The notes: generated from the sequence alone by a model not told the origin. 64,000 bases of DNA from Frondihabitans peucedani (GCF_039537585.1 NZ_BAABAU010000001.1:372001-436000); one strand, 5' to 3'. Counted from the first letter of the stretch, positions 33,286 through 42,535 are shown. Made by a program: numbers and translations.

Positions 33286-34091
33286 GCGCGGGGGGCCAGC
33301 CGCTCGCCGAGGAACTCGACGACCCGCGCGCGGGCGGCGGCAGCGGGGTGCCGCGGGGTCTCTCGCACCTCGCCGGTGAGCACCGAGTGCGCACTGCCGG
33401 CGAATCCTGCGGCGTTGCCCTTCGACGAGTCGAGCTCGATGACCTCGAACGCGTCGCCGAGCCTCTCGGAGAGCGCTCGGAACCTCGCGCGCGGCACCGA
33501 GGCGTCGTTCGAGAAGCGCAGGCCGATGGCGCACACCTCTCCCGCCTCGGCGCGGGCGGCGATGCGGTCGAGCTCGGAGGGCGACATGCCCGGGTCGTGC
33601 TGCCGGGAACGTCCGAGGGGGAAGGGCACGGCGGGCTGGCTGAGCACCGACGCCGCGACCGAGTCGTCGACGGCGACCGCGAGGGCGAAGCCGCCGGTGA
33701 AGCACATGCCGATCACCCCGACGCCCGGGCCCGGGGTGCGGGCGGCGAGGTCGGAGGCGAGCGCGCGTAGGAAGTCGGTGATCGGGCGGTGCGCACCGGT
33801 GGCGAACGCCCGGAACTCCGCCGCGACGCAGAGCCGCGGCATCACGCGGAGGACCGCCCCGACGGTGCCCTCGCGGCCCGGCTCGCCGAACGGCGACGGG
33901 ACGACGACGGTGAAGCCGCGCTCGACGAGGTGGTCGGCGAGGCCGAGGACCTCGGGCGTGATCCCGGGAACCTCGGGGATGAGCACGACTCCCGGCCCCG
34001 CGCCCTTCTCGAACACGTCGTAGGTCAGGCCGGCACCTGTGAAGGACGACCTCGCCCATCCGGTCAGGTCGGATCGTGGCGCACCTGTCAT
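33282..34091 (-). CDS. Dienelactone hydrolase family protein
   Basis: An alpha/beta hydrolase of 269 residues. The nucleophile elbow GMCFTGGFAL has Cys130, as in true dienelactone hydrolases, rather than Ser. VVLIPEVPGITPEVLGLADHLVERGF matches the family N-terminus, and a His appears near the C-terminus (SAHSVLTGE). The start ATG 34089-34091 has an excellent AAGGAGC six bases upstream; a longer ORF to 34115 is not needed. It heads the DLH-SDR-membrane protein cassette inserted between aroB and efp. Confidence 0.88.
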   Translation of the reverse strand: MTGAPRSDLTGWARSSFTGAGLTYDVFEKGAGPGVVLIPEVPGITPEVLGLADHLVERGFTVVVPSPFGEPGREGTVGAVLRVMPRLCVAAEFRAFATGAHRPITDFLRALASDLAARTPGPGVGVIGMCFTGGFALAVAVDDSVAASVLSQPAVPFPLGRSRQHDPGMSPSELDRIAARAEAGEVCAIGLRFSNDASVPRARFRALSERLGDAFEVIELDSSKGNAAGFAGSAHSVLTGEVRETPRHPAAAARARVVEFLGERLAPRA

Positions 34092-34156
34092 GTCGCTCCT
34101 TCGCTCAAGGATCATCGTAGGAGTCGCCGCGGTCCGATCGACGCAAGCGGCCCGCG

Positions 34157-34162
34157 TAGAGT
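34157..34162 (+). promoter_or_regulatory. Leaderless -10 element TAGAGT
   Basis: TAGAGT lies 7 bases before the ATG at 34170, and no Shine-Dalgarno is present. This is the standard geometry of actinobacterial leaderless genes. Confidence 0.55.
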
Positions 34163-34169
34163 TCGGCGC

Positions 34170-34628
34170 ATGGCCGAGCAGGATCCCCGGGCGCCGAGCG
34201 ACCTGGTGTCGTTCGAGCCGCGGGTCGACGACACCCGCGCCTTCACCATCGGCCTCTGGACCTCCGAGATCCTGCTGTTCTCCGGCCTCGTCGCCGGGCT
34301 GACCCTCTTCCGCGACGCGGGCGACGGCGTCCGCGTCGGTACCGCCTGCGCGGGAATGGGTCTCTTCGTCGCGGTGACCGCGATCGTCCTGCGAGGACGC
34401 CTGCAGCTTCGACCGGGTGTCGGGCGCAGGATCGCGGCGGTCCTCGCCCTGGTCGCGCTGGCCGCCTGGACTGTCGCGGTGATCCTGGTGTCGTCAGTGT
34501 CAGCGTCAGCGTCGCCGTCGCCCGCCGTCGCTCGGACGATCGGCCTCGACACGGTGGGGCTCGTCGTGCAGACGGCCGCCCTCGTCGCGGCCTACCGGGC
34601 GCGGATGTTCCGCTGGCTGGCCGACTGA
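34170..34628 (+). CDS. Hypothetical four-TM membrane protein
   Basis: A 152-residue protein on the plus strand between two minus-strand operons, divergent from the dienelactone hydrolase and convergent with aroB. It starts with ~25 hydrophilic residues (MAEQDPRAPSDLVSFEPRVDD), followed by four hydrophobic helices and a short basic end (YRARMFRWLAD). I do not recognise the family. A leaderless promoter directly upstream and G/C third positions support it as a real gene. Confidence 0.75.
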   Translation: MAEQDPRAPSDLVSFEPRVDDTRAFTIGLWTSEILLFSGLVAGLTLFRDAGDGVRVGTACAGMGLFVAVTAIVLRGRLQLRPGVGRRIAAVLALVALAAWTVAVILVSSVSASASPSPAVARTIGLDTVGLVVQTAALVAAYRARMFRWLAD

Positions 34629-34647
34629 AGCCCCGGCAGGACCGGCG

Positions 34648-35829
34648 TCAGGAGCCGATCTCCTGGTAGGCGGCGAACAGCAGGCTCTGGTCGGGCGCCT
34701 CGAGGACGGTCGGCCGGGCGATGTCGTCGAGCACGATGAAGCGGAGCATGCCCGCGCGCGCCTTCTTGTCGCGCTGCATCGTCGCGAGGAGGGTGTTCCA
34801 GCGGCCGACGGGGTACTGGACCGGGAGACCGAGCGACGTCAGGATGCTCCGGTGCCGGTCGACGACCTCGTCCGAGAGGCGCCCTGCGAGCCGCGAGAGC
34901 TCGGCGACGAACACCATGCCGACCGAGACGGCGGCGCCGTGGCGCCACTGGTAGCGCTCGGCGTGCTCGATGGCGTGACCGAGGGTGTGCCCGTAGTTGA
35001 GGATCTCGCGGAGGCCGGCCTCGGTGAAGTCCTCTCCGACGACGCGGGCCTTGAGGGCGATCGCGAGCTCGACGACGCGGCGGAACTCGGGCGTCGACGG
35101 GTCGACGACGCGGTCGACGTCGCGCTCGATGATGTCGAGGATCTCGGGCTCGGCGATGAAGCCCGCCTTCACGATCTCGGCGAACCCGGCCAGGATCTCG
35201 TTCCGCGCGAGGCCGTCGAGCATCTCCAGGTCGACGAGGACCCCGGCCGGCGCGTAGAACGAGCCGACGAGGTTCTTGCCCTCGGCCGTGTTGATGCCGG
35301 TCTTGCCGCCGATGGAGGCGTCGACCATGCCGAGCACGGTCGTCGGGACCTGCACGAGACGGACGCCGCGCAGCCAGGTCGCCGCGACGAACCCGGCGAG
35401 GTCGGTCGTGGCTCCCCCGCCGAGGCCGACGATCGCGTCGGTGCGCGTGAAGTCGGCCTGCCCGAGGATCTGCCAGCAGAACGCCGCGACCTCCACCCGC
35501 TTGCCGGCCTCGGCGTCGGGGATCTCGGCGATCATCGCCTCGAAGCCCTCGCCGAGGAGCTGCTGCCGGAGCGCCTCGGCGCGGGCGCCCAGGGGCCCCG
35601 AGTGGACGATCAAGACCTTCCGCACCTTGGACCCGAGCACGCCGCCGAGCTCGGAGACGACGCCGCGCCCGACGAGCACGTCGTAGGGCGAGTCGCCGCC
35701 CACGGGGATCACCGTCGTCGCGGTGCTGTCTGTGGCGGTGCTGTCTGTGGCGGTGCTGCCTGTGGTGGTGCTGTCCGTCGAGGCCGGCGCCTCGTCGGCC
35801 TGGGCGGGGCTCGTCGTGCTGTCGCTCAT
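34648..35829 (-). CDS. aroB: 3-dehydroquinate synthase with Ser/Thr-rich N-terminal extension
   Basis: NAD-dependent cyclisation of DAHP to 3-dehydroquinate, step two of the shikimate pathway. It has 393 residues from ATG 35827-35829 (overlapping aroK by ATGA). The family core begins near residue 40 (VIPVGGDSPYDVLVGRGVV) and includes GLGGGATTDLAGFVAATWLRG, VPTTVLGMVDASIGGKTGIN and the metal His in NYGHTLGHAIEH. The first ~39 residues are a low-complexity tail with STATD repeats encoded by a 15-base tandem array, not normally present in AroB. Confidence 0.96.
   Translation of the reverse strand: MSDSTTSPAQADEAPASTDSTTTGSTATDSTATDSTATTVIPVGGDSPYDVLVGRGVVSELGGVLGSKVRKVLIVHSGPLGARAEALRQQLLGEGFEAMIAEIPDAEAGKRVEVAAFCWQILGQADFTRTDAIVGLGGGATTDLAGFVAATWLRGVRLVQVPTTVLGMVDASIGGKTGINTAEGKNLVGSFYAPAGVLVDLEMLDGLARNEILAGFAEIVKAGFIAEPEILDIIERDVDRVVDPSTPEFRRVVELAIALKARVVGEDFTEAGLREILNYGHTLGHAIEHAERYQWRHGAAVSVGMVFVAELSRLAGRLSDEVVDRHRSILTSLGLPVQYPVGRWNTLLATMQRDKKARAGMLRFIVLDDIARPTVLEAPDQSLLFAAYQEIGS
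35720..35779 (-). repeat. In-frame 15-base tandem repeat in aroB
   Basis: Four units of 15 bases (GCGGTGCTGTCTGTG on the plus strand and close variants) at 35720, 35735, 35750 and 35765. The first two are identical and the later two differ by one to a few bases. They encode STATD-like pentapeptides in the AroB N-terminal tail. As the unit is a multiple of three, copy-number change would keep the frame. Confidence 0.85.
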
Positions 35830-36338
35830 GCGTGGTCCGTTCCGACCCAGGTCACGATGTCGGCGACGACGTGCGAGAGGGGTCTGTGGGAGGTGTCGAG
35901 GGTGAGGTCGGCCAGGTCGGCGTAGAGAGGTGCGCGCTCGGCCGCGATGGCCTTCCAGGCGGCCAGGCCGTCGTCGTGGAGCAGGGGCCGGTCGCTGCCG
36001 GAGATGCGCGACTCCACCGCTTCGGGTGTGACGGTGAGCAGGACGACCGGGAGCTCCCGGAGGAGGGCGCGCGTCGCAGGATCGAGGACGGCGCCGCCCC
36101 CGAGCGACACGACCACCGGCTGGGCGACGGCGTCTCTGACCGCATCACGCTCGAGGGCTCGGAAGCCCGGTTCGCCCAGGGTCTCGAAGAGGGTCGGGAT
36201 CGGGCCGTGCTCGCGCGCTACGACCCTGTCGGTGTCGATGAACCGGACACCTAGGGACTTCGCCACGCGCTTGCCGACGCTGGTCTTGCCGGCGCCCATC
36301 GGACCGATGAGCACGACCGCCGTCTGGAGCGCGGTCAT
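35826..36338 (-). CDS. aroK: Shikimate kinase
   Basis: Phosphorylates shikimate with ATP. It is a 170-residue P-loop NMP-kinase fold with Walker A GPMGAGKTS at residues 12-20, the shikimate-binding Asp in FIDTDR, VVSLGGGAVLDPATR, and the lid Arg in RISGSDRPLL. The start is ATG 36336-36338, seven bases after the aroC stop. It follows the actinobacterial aroC-aroK-aroB order. Confidence 0.96.
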   Translation of the reverse strand: MTALQTAVVLIGPMGAGKTSVGKRVAKSLGVRFIDTDRVVAREHGPIPTLFETLGEPGFRALERDAVRDAVAQPVVVSLGGGAVLDPATRALLRELPVVLLTVTPEAVESRISGSDRPLLHDDGLAAWKAIAAERAPLYADLADLTLDTSHRPLSHVVADIVTWVGTDHA

Positions 36339-36345
36339 CGCCGCG

Positions 36346-37563
36346 TCACAGCCGGGCTGCGGGGACGCCGGACTCGGCGGTCGTGGTGAGGAACTCGGGG
36401 ATCGCAGCGAGGTAGCCGTCGACGTTGCGGCTGGTCTCGTCGATGGAGTCGCCGCCGAACTTCTCGAGCACGGCGTTGGCCAGCACGAGCGCGACCATCG
36501 CCTCGGCGACGACACCGGACGCCGGGACGGCGCAGACGTCGGAGCGCTGGTGGTGGGCACTCGCCTCCTCGCCGGTCGACACGTCGACCGTCGCGAGGGC
36601 GTGAGGCACCGTCGCGATGGGCTTCATGCCCGCCCGGACCCGCAGGACGGTGCCCGTGGACATGCCGCCCTCGGTGCCGCCGGCACGATCGGTGTCGCGC
36701 GAGATGCCCTGGGCCGTCCGGTGGAGCTCGTCGTGCGCCTCGGAGCCGCGGCGCGTCGTCGTCAGGAAGCCGTCGCCGACCTCGACGCCCTTGATCGCCT
36801 GGATGCCCATGAGTGCCGCCGCGAGCTGCGAGTCGAGCCGGCGGTCCCACTGGACGTGGGAGCCCAGCCCGGGAGGCAGGTTGTAGGCCAGGACCTCGAC
36901 CACGCCGCCGAGCGTGTCGCCCGCCTTCTTGGCGTCGTCGACCTCGGCGACCATCAGGGCGCTCGTCTCGGCGTCGAAGCAGCGCAGCGGGTCGGCGTCG
37001 AGGGCCTCGACGTCGTCGAGGCGGGGAAGCGGTCGGCCCTCGGGGACGCGGACGGGACCGATGGAGAGCGTGTGGCTGACCAGCTCGATGCCGAGCTCGG
37101 CGAGGAACGACTTGGCGACCGCGCCGAGAGCGACGCGCGCTGCGGTCTCGCGGGCGCTGGCACGCTCGAGGATAGGGCGGGCCGAGTCGAAGCCGTACTT
37201 CTGCATGCCGACGAGGTCGGCGTGACCCGGACGCGGCCTCGTGAGGGGCGCGCTCCGGCCGCGGGACGCATCGCTCACCTCGACGGGCTCGGGGTTCATG
37301 ACCTCCTGCCACTTCGGCCACTCGGTGTTGCCGATGCGGAGGGCGATCGGGCTGCCGATGGAGCGGCCGTGGATGACGCCGCCGGAGATGTGCAGCTCGT
37401 CCTGTTCGAACTTCATGCGCGAGCCGCGGCCGTAGCCGAGCTTGCGGCGCGCGAGGTCGCCCTGCAGGTCGTCCATCAGCACGGGGACGCCGGCGGGCAG
37501 CCCCTCGAGAACGGCGATCAGTTCGGGGCCGTGCGACTCACCCGCGGTCATCCAACGAAGCAT
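36346..37563 (-). CDS. aroC: Chorismate synthase
   Basis: FMN-dependent last step of the shikimate pathway (EPSP to chorismate). It has 405 residues from ATG 37561-37563, giving the conserved [12 protein letters not shown]. Signature blocks are [26 protein letters not shown], and [22 protein letters not shown] near the C-terminus. An upstream in-frame extension is not conserved. aroE, usually beside mltG and aroC in actinobacteria, is absent. Confidence 0.97.
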   Translation of the reverse strand: MLRWMTAGESHGPELIAVLEGLPAGVPVLMDDLQGDLARRKLGYGRGSRMKFEQDELHISGGVIHGRSIGSPIALRIGNTEWPKWQEVMNPEPVEVSDASRGRSAPLTRPRPGHADLVGMQKYGFDSARPILERASARETAARVALGAVAKSFLAELGIELVSHTLSIGPVRVPEGRPLPRLDDVEALDADPLRCFDAETSALMVAEVDDAKKAGDTLGGVVEVLAYNLPPGLGSHVQWDRRLDSQLAAALMGIQAIKGVEVGDGFLTTTRRGSEAHDELHRTAQGISRDTDRAGGTEGGMSTGTVLRVRAGMKPIATVPHALATVDVSTGEEASAHHQRSDVCAVPASGVVAEAMVALVLANAVLEKFGGDSIDETSRNVDGYLAAIPEFLTTTAESGVPAARL

Positions 37564-37635
37564 GGGTCGATTCTTCCACACGTGCCCGGCGCCGCGATCC
37601 TGCGCCCTTCCCGCCCCCGGAGCCTCGGCCCGCCC

Positions 37636-39117
37636 CTACTTGTCGTACTCGGGGTGGGCGCGGAGCCACGACTGGAACTGCGCGACGGCCTTCTGGTGCT
37701 CGGCGTAGGTCGTCGAGAAGACCGTCTGGCCGGAGTCGAGGTCGACCGTGACGAAGTAGAGCCACGAGCCGGCCGCAGGATGCAGCGCCGCCTGGAGAGC
37801 GATGTCTCCGGGATTCGAGATGGGCCCGACCGGCAGGCCCTTGTGGACGTAGGTGTTGTACTTGTTCGACGCGTCGGCGCGCTCGGCGTCGGTCGTCGTG
37901 ACCCGCCCGGTCGTGCCCGCGCCGTAGGCGACGGTCGCGTCGGACTGCAGGAGCATGCCCTGGTCGATGCGGTTCTGGAACACGCGCGCGACCTTCGGGT
38001 AGTCGGCGGCGAGACCGGCCTCCTTCTGGATGAGGGAGGCGAAGATGATCGTGTGCTCGTAGTTCGCGGGGGCGACACCGGCATCGGCGAGATGCTTCTT
38101 CATGGTGTCGACCATCTCCTGGAAGTACTGCTTGGCCGTGTTGCCCGGCTGGAGGTCGTAGGTCGCCGGGAACAGGTAGCCCTCGAGGCTCGACGCGTTC
38201 GACGGCAGGCCGTAGCTCTTGTAGTCAGCGGCGGCGGCTGTGACCTGGGTGACGGGGATCTTCGTCGTGGCTGCCATGAGCTGGATGATGCCCTTGAGGG
38301 TGGTGCCCTCCGGGATGACGAGCTTCGTCGTGATCCGCGCGCTGGCGAGCTGGAGGCGGTCGATCGCCGACTGGGCGCTCATGTGCTCGAACATCGAGTA
38401 GGTGCCCGGCTGGAACTGGATCGTCGTGTCGGCGAGGAGGATCTGGTAGGGCGCTGCCGAGCTCTTCGTGATGCCGGCCTTGGCCAGGTTCTTCGAGATC
38501 GTGGAGCCGATGTCGCCGGGGACGATGGTGAAGTCGACCTTGGTGCCGTTGCCGGAGCCGGTGTAGTCGTCGCTCTCCTTCGAGCCGAACAGGGCGGAGA
38601 TGCCGGGGCCGTACTGGTTGTAGAGCGTCGAGGCGACGGCCGCGCCGCCGCCGAGGACGAGGACGAGGACGGCGATGAGGATGTAGGTGCCGCGGTGCGG
38701 TCGGCGGCGTCCACCGGGCGTCCGGCGCCTCGAGGACCGCGGGGGGCGCCCGCCGTCCTGAGGGTCGGCGGGGAGCTGCGGGGCCGAGCCGTACTCCGCC
38801 GAGGACTGCGGGGACGGGGCGCCCGTGGTGGCGCGGGACGCCGACGTCGTCGTGTCAGAGCGCGCGGGAGGAGCTACCGCGTTGGCGAGAGCGAAGAGGT
38901 CGTCGTCGGCCGGGGCGGGCTGCTGCGCCGCGGCCTGCCGCTGCTGCGCCGCGGCCTGCTGCTGCTGCACGCGCTCCGCGGCGGCTGCCTCGGCCGCCCG
39001 CTCGCGCTCTCGGAGCTCACGGCGGGACAGCGGCGCTGCCTGAGCCCGCGGACGACCGTCGGAACGAGCCGCCGGCGGTCCGGGGAAGATCTCGTCCCAG
39101 GAGGGTTCGTCTGCCAC
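37636..39117 (-). CDS. mltG: Endolytic transglycosylase MltG
   Basis: Membrane-anchored lytic transglycosylase that cleaves nascent peptidoglycan and sets glycan length. It has 493 residues from GTG 39115-39117. An unusually long ~140-residue cytoplasmic N-terminus is Ala/Gln/Arg-rich (VQQQQAAAQQRQAAAQQ, partly encoded by 21-base repeats). One TM helix follows (ILIAVLVLVLGGGAAVAS), then a LysM-like subdomain and the YceG domain, with LEGYLFPATYDL and the catalytic Glu in SLIQKEAGL. It lies between ruvX and aroC, the conserved location. Confidence 0.95.
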   Translation of the reverse strand: MADEPSWDEIFPGPPAARSDGRPRAQAAPLSRRELRERERAAEAAAAERVQQQQAAAQQRQAAAQQPAPADDDLFALANAVAPPARSDTTTSASRATTGAPSPQSSAEYGSAPQLPADPQDGGRPPRSSRRRTPGGRRRPHRGTYILIAVLVLVLGGGAAVASTLYNQYGPGISALFGSKESDDYTGSGNGTKVDFTIVPGDIGSTISKNLAKAGITKSSAAPYQILLADTTIQFQPGTYSMFEHMSAQSAIDRLQLASARITTKLVIPEGTTLKGIIQLMAATTKIPVTQVTAAAADYKSYGLPSNASSLEGYLFPATYDLQPGNTAKQYFQEMVDTMKKHLADAGVAPANYEHTIIFASLIQKEAGLAADYPKVARVFQNRIDQGMLLQSDATVAYGAGTTGRVTTTDAERADASNKYNTYVHKGLPVGPISNPGDIALQAALHPAAGSWLYFVTVDLDSGQTVFSTTYAEHQKAVAQFQSWLRAHPEYDK

Positions 39118-39120
39118 GTG

Positions 39121-39612
39121 TCATCGTCCTTCGTCGGGTGTCGCCTCACTCGGCACGAGAGCACCCGGTGGGCGACCGCTCGAACGCTCGAGGTCGATGG
39201 CGTGTTGCAGAATTATAACGGCGGCCACCTGATCGACCACGGACCGCTGCTTCTTGGCCGGTCGGCCGGCCGCTCGGAGCGCGCCCTGCGCGGTCACCGT
39301 CGACAGCCTCTCGTCGACGAGCCGCACCGGGCGGGGGGCCGCGGCCGCCGCGAGACGCTCGGCGAACTCGCGGGCGTCGGCGGTCGACGGGGTGTCGCCG
39401 CCCGAGAGCGAGAGCGGCAGCCCGACGATGATCTCGAGCGCGTCGAGGTCGACGACGTGCGTCAGGATCGCGCGCACGTCGTCACCCGTCGAACCCGAGC
39501 GCGCGACCGTCTCGACCGGCATCGCCAGGAGGCCGTCCGGGTCGCTGCGGGCGACCCCGATCCGGACCCGCCCGACGTCGACGCCGATGCGGTTGCCGCG
39601 ACGGAAGGTCAC
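39121..39612 (-). CDS. ruvX: Putative pre-16S rRNA nuclease / Holliday junction resolvase-like YqgF
   Basis: An RNase H-fold protein of 163 residues. GVDVGRVRIGVARSD carries the first catalytic Asp, IIVGLPLSLSG the second strand, and VDERLSTVTAQ the Glu, with the closing Asp in RSVVDQVAAVIILQ. In E. coli the family matures the 16S rRNA 5' end. The GTG start 39610-39612 overlaps the alaS stop, and the gene ends three bases before mltG. Confidence 0.95.
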   Translation of the reverse strand: MTFRRGNRIGVDVGRVRIGVARSDPDGLLAMPVETVARSGSTGDDVRAILTHVVDLDALEIIVGLPLSLSGGDTPSTADAREFAERLAAAAAPRPVRLVDERLSTVTAQGALRAAGRPAKKQRSVVDQVAAVIILQHAIDLERSSGRPPGALVPSEATPDEGR

Positions 39613-42269
39613 CCGCGGAGGGCGTCGCCGATGGCCGACAGGGCTGCGGGGATCGCCGACAGGTCGGAGCCGCCGCCCTGGGCGAGGTCGTCTTTGCCGC
39701 CGCCGCCGCCCCCGAGGATGCCCGCGGCGGTCCGGGCCAGCGCACCGGCCTTGACCCCGGTGTCGCGGGCGCCGGGTGTCGTGGCGACGATGACCGCGGG
39801 CTTGCCGGAGACGTCGGCTGCGAGAGCGACGACCGACGCCGACGAGGCGCCGAGACGCTCGCGGACGTTCATCGCGAGGCTGCGGAGCTCGTCGGACGAC
39901 TTCACCTGGCCCACGGACTCGATGACGACGGTGAGCGCGCCGAGGGTCGACGCCTTCTCGACCAGTGAGGGCACGCGGGTGGCGAGAGCCGCGGCCTCGA
40001 ACTCGGCGATCCGCTTCTCGGCGGCCTTGAGGTCGGCCGCGAGGGCGGCGATCCGCTCCGGCAGCTGCTCGCGCGGGGCCTTGAGGGACGACGTCAGCTG
40101 GCCGACGATCGCGCGCTCGGCGGCGAAGTCGCGGAACGCGTCGACTCCGACGAGCGACTCGACCCGGCGGTTCGTCGAGCCGATCGACGACTCCCCCACC
40201 AGGTTGATCAGACCGATCTGCGACGAGGTCGAGACGTGCGTCCCGGCGCACAGCTCGCGCGACCAGGGCCCGCCGATGTCGACCATGCGGACCTCGTCGC
40301 CGTACTTCTCGCCGAACAGCGCCATCGCGCCGGCGGCGCGCGCCTCGTCGAGGGGCAGGATGCGCGTAGTCACCTGGAGGTCGTCGCGGATCTTCTGGTT
40401 GGCGATGTCCTCGATCTCGGACCGGGTGTCGGGAGACAGCGGGTTCGACCAGTTGAAGTCGAGCCGCATGTAGCCGGCCTTGTTGTACGAGCCGGCCTGG
40501 TGGGCCTCCGGGCCGAGCACCTGGCGGAGCGCGGCGTGGATGAGGTGCGTCGCGGAGTGCGCCTGCGTGGCGCCTCGCCGGTAGACCGGGTCGACGACGC
40601 TCGTCGCGGCCTGACCGACGCCGACCTCGCCGGAGCGCACCTGCACGCGGTGGCTGATGAGGCCCTTCACCGGCTTCTGCACGTCGAGCACCTCGAGGTC
40701 GAAGCCGTTGCCCACGATGCTGCCCGCGTCGGCCTCCTGGCCGCCGGACTCGGCGTAGAGCGAGGTCTCGCGCAGGATCACCTCGGCGATGTCGCCGGCG
40801 ACGGCCTTGTCGACGGACTGCCCGTCGACGATGATGCCGAGGATCGTCGAGTCGGTGTCGAGGTAGTCGTAGCCCGTGAAGACGGTCTCGCCGGCCGCTC
40901 GGAAGGCGGAGTACACGCTGAGGTCGGCGAGGGCCACCTTGCGCGACTTCGCGTCGGCCTTGGCTCGGGAGCGCTGCTCGGCCATCAGCGAGTCGAAGGC
41001 GGAGCGGTCGACCGACAGGCCGGCCTCCTCGGCGATCTCGAGGGTGAGGTCGATCGGGAAGCCGAAGGTGTCGTGGAGCAGGAAGGCCGTGTCGCCCTTC
41101 AACTGGGGCTCCTGGGCGCTCTTGGTCGCGGCCACGGCCTCGTCGAGGATGCTCGTGCCGGCGCTGAGGGTGCGGAGGAAGGTCTCCTCCTCGGCGAACG
41201 CCAGGCGGGAGATGCGGTCGTAGTCGGTCTCGACCTCCGGGTAGGCGGCCTTCATGGCGTCGCGGGACGCCGCGAACAGCTCGGGGAAGGTCGCGCCCTC
41301 GACGCCGAGCAGGCGCATCGAGCGGATGGTGCGGCGCATGAGGCGCCGGAGGATGTAGCCGCGGCCCTCGTTCGACGGCGTCACGCCGTCGCTCATGAGC
41401 ATGAGCGCGGAGCGGACGTGGTCGGCGATGATCCGCATGCGGATGTCGTCTTCGTGGTCGGCACCGTAGCGGCGACCCGAGAGCTCGGACGCGCGGTCGA
41501 GGACGGGGCGCACCTGGTCGATCTCGTACATGTTGTCGACGCCCTGCTTGAGGAACGCGACGCGCTCGAGGCCCATGCCGGTGTCGATGTTCTTGTGCGG
41601 GAGCTCGCGGACGATGTCGAAGTCGACCTTCGAGCGGACGTTCTCGATCTGGTACTGCATGAACACGAGGTTCCAGATCTCGACGTACCGGTCGTCGTCG
41701 GTGGCCGGGCCGCCGTCGATGCCGTAGGCGGGCCCGCGGTCGAAGAAGATCTCGGAGCAGGGCCCGGCGGGACCGGGCTGGCCGGTGTGCCAGTAGTTGG
41801 TGTCTTTGTCGAGGCGCTGGATGCGCTCGTCGGGCAGGCCGGCGATCTTCTTCCAGAGCGCGATGGCCTCGTCGTCGTCTTTGTAGACGGTGACCCAGAG
41901 GTCTTCGGGGTCGAAGCCGAGGCCGCCGTCGGCCTCGCTCGTCGTGAGGAGCTCCCAGGCGTAGGAGATCGCCTGCTCCTTGAAGTAGTCGCCGAACGAA
42001 AAGTTGCCGTTCATCTGGAAGAACGTGCCGTGGCGCGGGGTCTTGCCGACCTCTTCGATGTCGTTGGTGCGGATGACCTTCTGCACGCTCGTGGCGCGGG
42101 GGTACGGCGCGGGGACGAGCCCGGACAGGTAGGGGATGAAGGGGACCATGCCGGCGACGACGAAGAGCAGGCTCGGGTCGTCGCTCACGAGCGAGGCCGA
42201 GGGCACGACGGTGTGCCCCCGATCGCCGAAGAACTGGAGCCAGCGGTTACGGATGTCTGCGGTCAGCAT
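39609..42269 (-). CDS. alaS: Alanyl-tRNA synthetase
   Basis: Class II synthetase of 886 residues, full length. The catalytic core starts with TADIRNRWLQFFGDRGHTVVPSASLV and includes RNDIEEVGKTPRHGTFFQMNGNFS-like class II blocks. The editing domain has HSATHLIHAALR and the zinc or editing motif CAGTHVS. A C-terminal DHHA1-type domain is Gly-rich (LGGGGGGKDDLAQGGG). The start is ATG 42267-42269. It is the second gene after the small membrane protein at 42317. Confidence 0.98.
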   Translation of the reverse strand: MLTADIRNRWLQFFGDRGHTVVPSASLVSDDPSLLFVVAGMVPFIPYLSGLVPAPYPRATSVQKVIRTNDIEEVGKTPRHGTFFQMNGNFSFGDYFKEQAISYAWELLTTSEADGGLGFDPEDLWVTVYKDDDEAIALWKKIAGLPDERIQRLDKDTNYWHTGQPGPAGPCSEIFFDRGPAYGIDGGPATDDDRYVEIWNLVFMQYQIENVRSKVDFDIVRELPHKNIDTGMGLERVAFLKQGVDNMYEIDQVRPVLDRASELSGRRYGADHEDDIRMRIIADHVRSALMLMSDGVTPSNEGRGYILRRLMRRTIRSMRLLGVEGATFPELFAASRDAMKAAYPEVETDYDRISRLAFAEEETFLRTLSAGTSILDEAVAATKSAQEPQLKGDTAFLLHDTFGFPIDLTLEIAEEAGLSVDRSAFDSLMAEQRSRAKADAKSRKVALADLSVYSAFRAAGETVFTGYDYLDTDSTILGIIVDGQSVDKAVAGDIAEVILRETSLYAESGGQEADAGSIVGNGFDLEVLDVQKPVKGLISHRVQVRSGEVGVGQAATSVVDPVYRRGATQAHSATHLIHAALRQVLGPEAHQAGSYNKAGYMRLDFNWSNPLSPDTRSEIEDIANQKIRDDLQVTTRILPLDEARAAGAMALFGEKYGDEVRMVDIGGPWSRELCAGTHVSTSSQIGLINLVGESSIGSTNRRVESLVGVDAFRDFAAERAIVGQLTSSLKAPREQLPERIAALAADLKAAEKRIAEFEAAALATRVPSLVEKASTLGALTVVIESVGQVKSSDELRSLAMNVRERLGASSASVVALAADVSGKPAVIVATTPGARDTGVKAGALARTAAGILGGGGGGKDDLAQGGGSDLSAIPAALSAIGDALRG

Positions 42270-42316
42270 GGGGGTCTCTCAGGATCGAGGAAGGACGACG
42301 GACGGTGGAGGACCGG

Positions 42317-42499
42317 TCAGGACCTGTCGCGGAGCTCGGCCTCGCGACTGCGGTAGCCGTCGGCCACCGAGGTCTGGAACCGCTTGATCCGGCTGTCGCG
42401 GCCCGTGAAGAACTCGCGGCCCGCGGGCGTCTCGTTCACCCGGTGGGCCACGACGAACCCGGCCGCGACGCCGATGGTCAGGACGAGCAGGTATCTCAA
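42317..42499 (-). CDS. Small conserved-type single-TM protein upstream of alaS
   Basis: A 60-residue protein from a TTG start (42497-42499) with a near-perfect AAGGAGA eight bases upstream. An N-terminal helix (RYLLVLTIGVAAGFVVAH) is followed by a charged tail (NETPAGREFFTGRDSRIKRF...). A small membrane protein at this position between rpsD and alaS is common in actinobacteria. It could be membrane-tethered regulatory or structural; function is unknown. It heads the alaS-ruvX-mltG-aroCKB operon. Confidence 0.8.
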   Translation of the reverse strand: MRYLLVLTIGVAAGFVVAHRVNETPAGREFFTGRDSRIKRFQTSVADGYRSREAELRDRS

Positions 42500-42529
42500 C
42501 GGTGTGTCTCCTTCTGGTGGGCTGGATCA

Positions 42530-42535
42530 AGCTTA
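42530..42535 (-). promoter_or_regulatory. Probable -10 of the alaS operon
   Basis: The minus strand reads TAAGCT 30 bases before the TTG of the small membrane protein. It lies between the rpsD terminator and that gene. The same hexamer precedes rpsD and pdxS. Confidence 0.5.

Noticed and set aside
35947-40473. 1508-residue plus-strand open frame opposite aroK, aroC, mltG, ruvX and alaS
   Set aside because: It crosses five well-supported minus-strand genes and has no recognisable domain. It reflects the absence of stops in the complementary frame.
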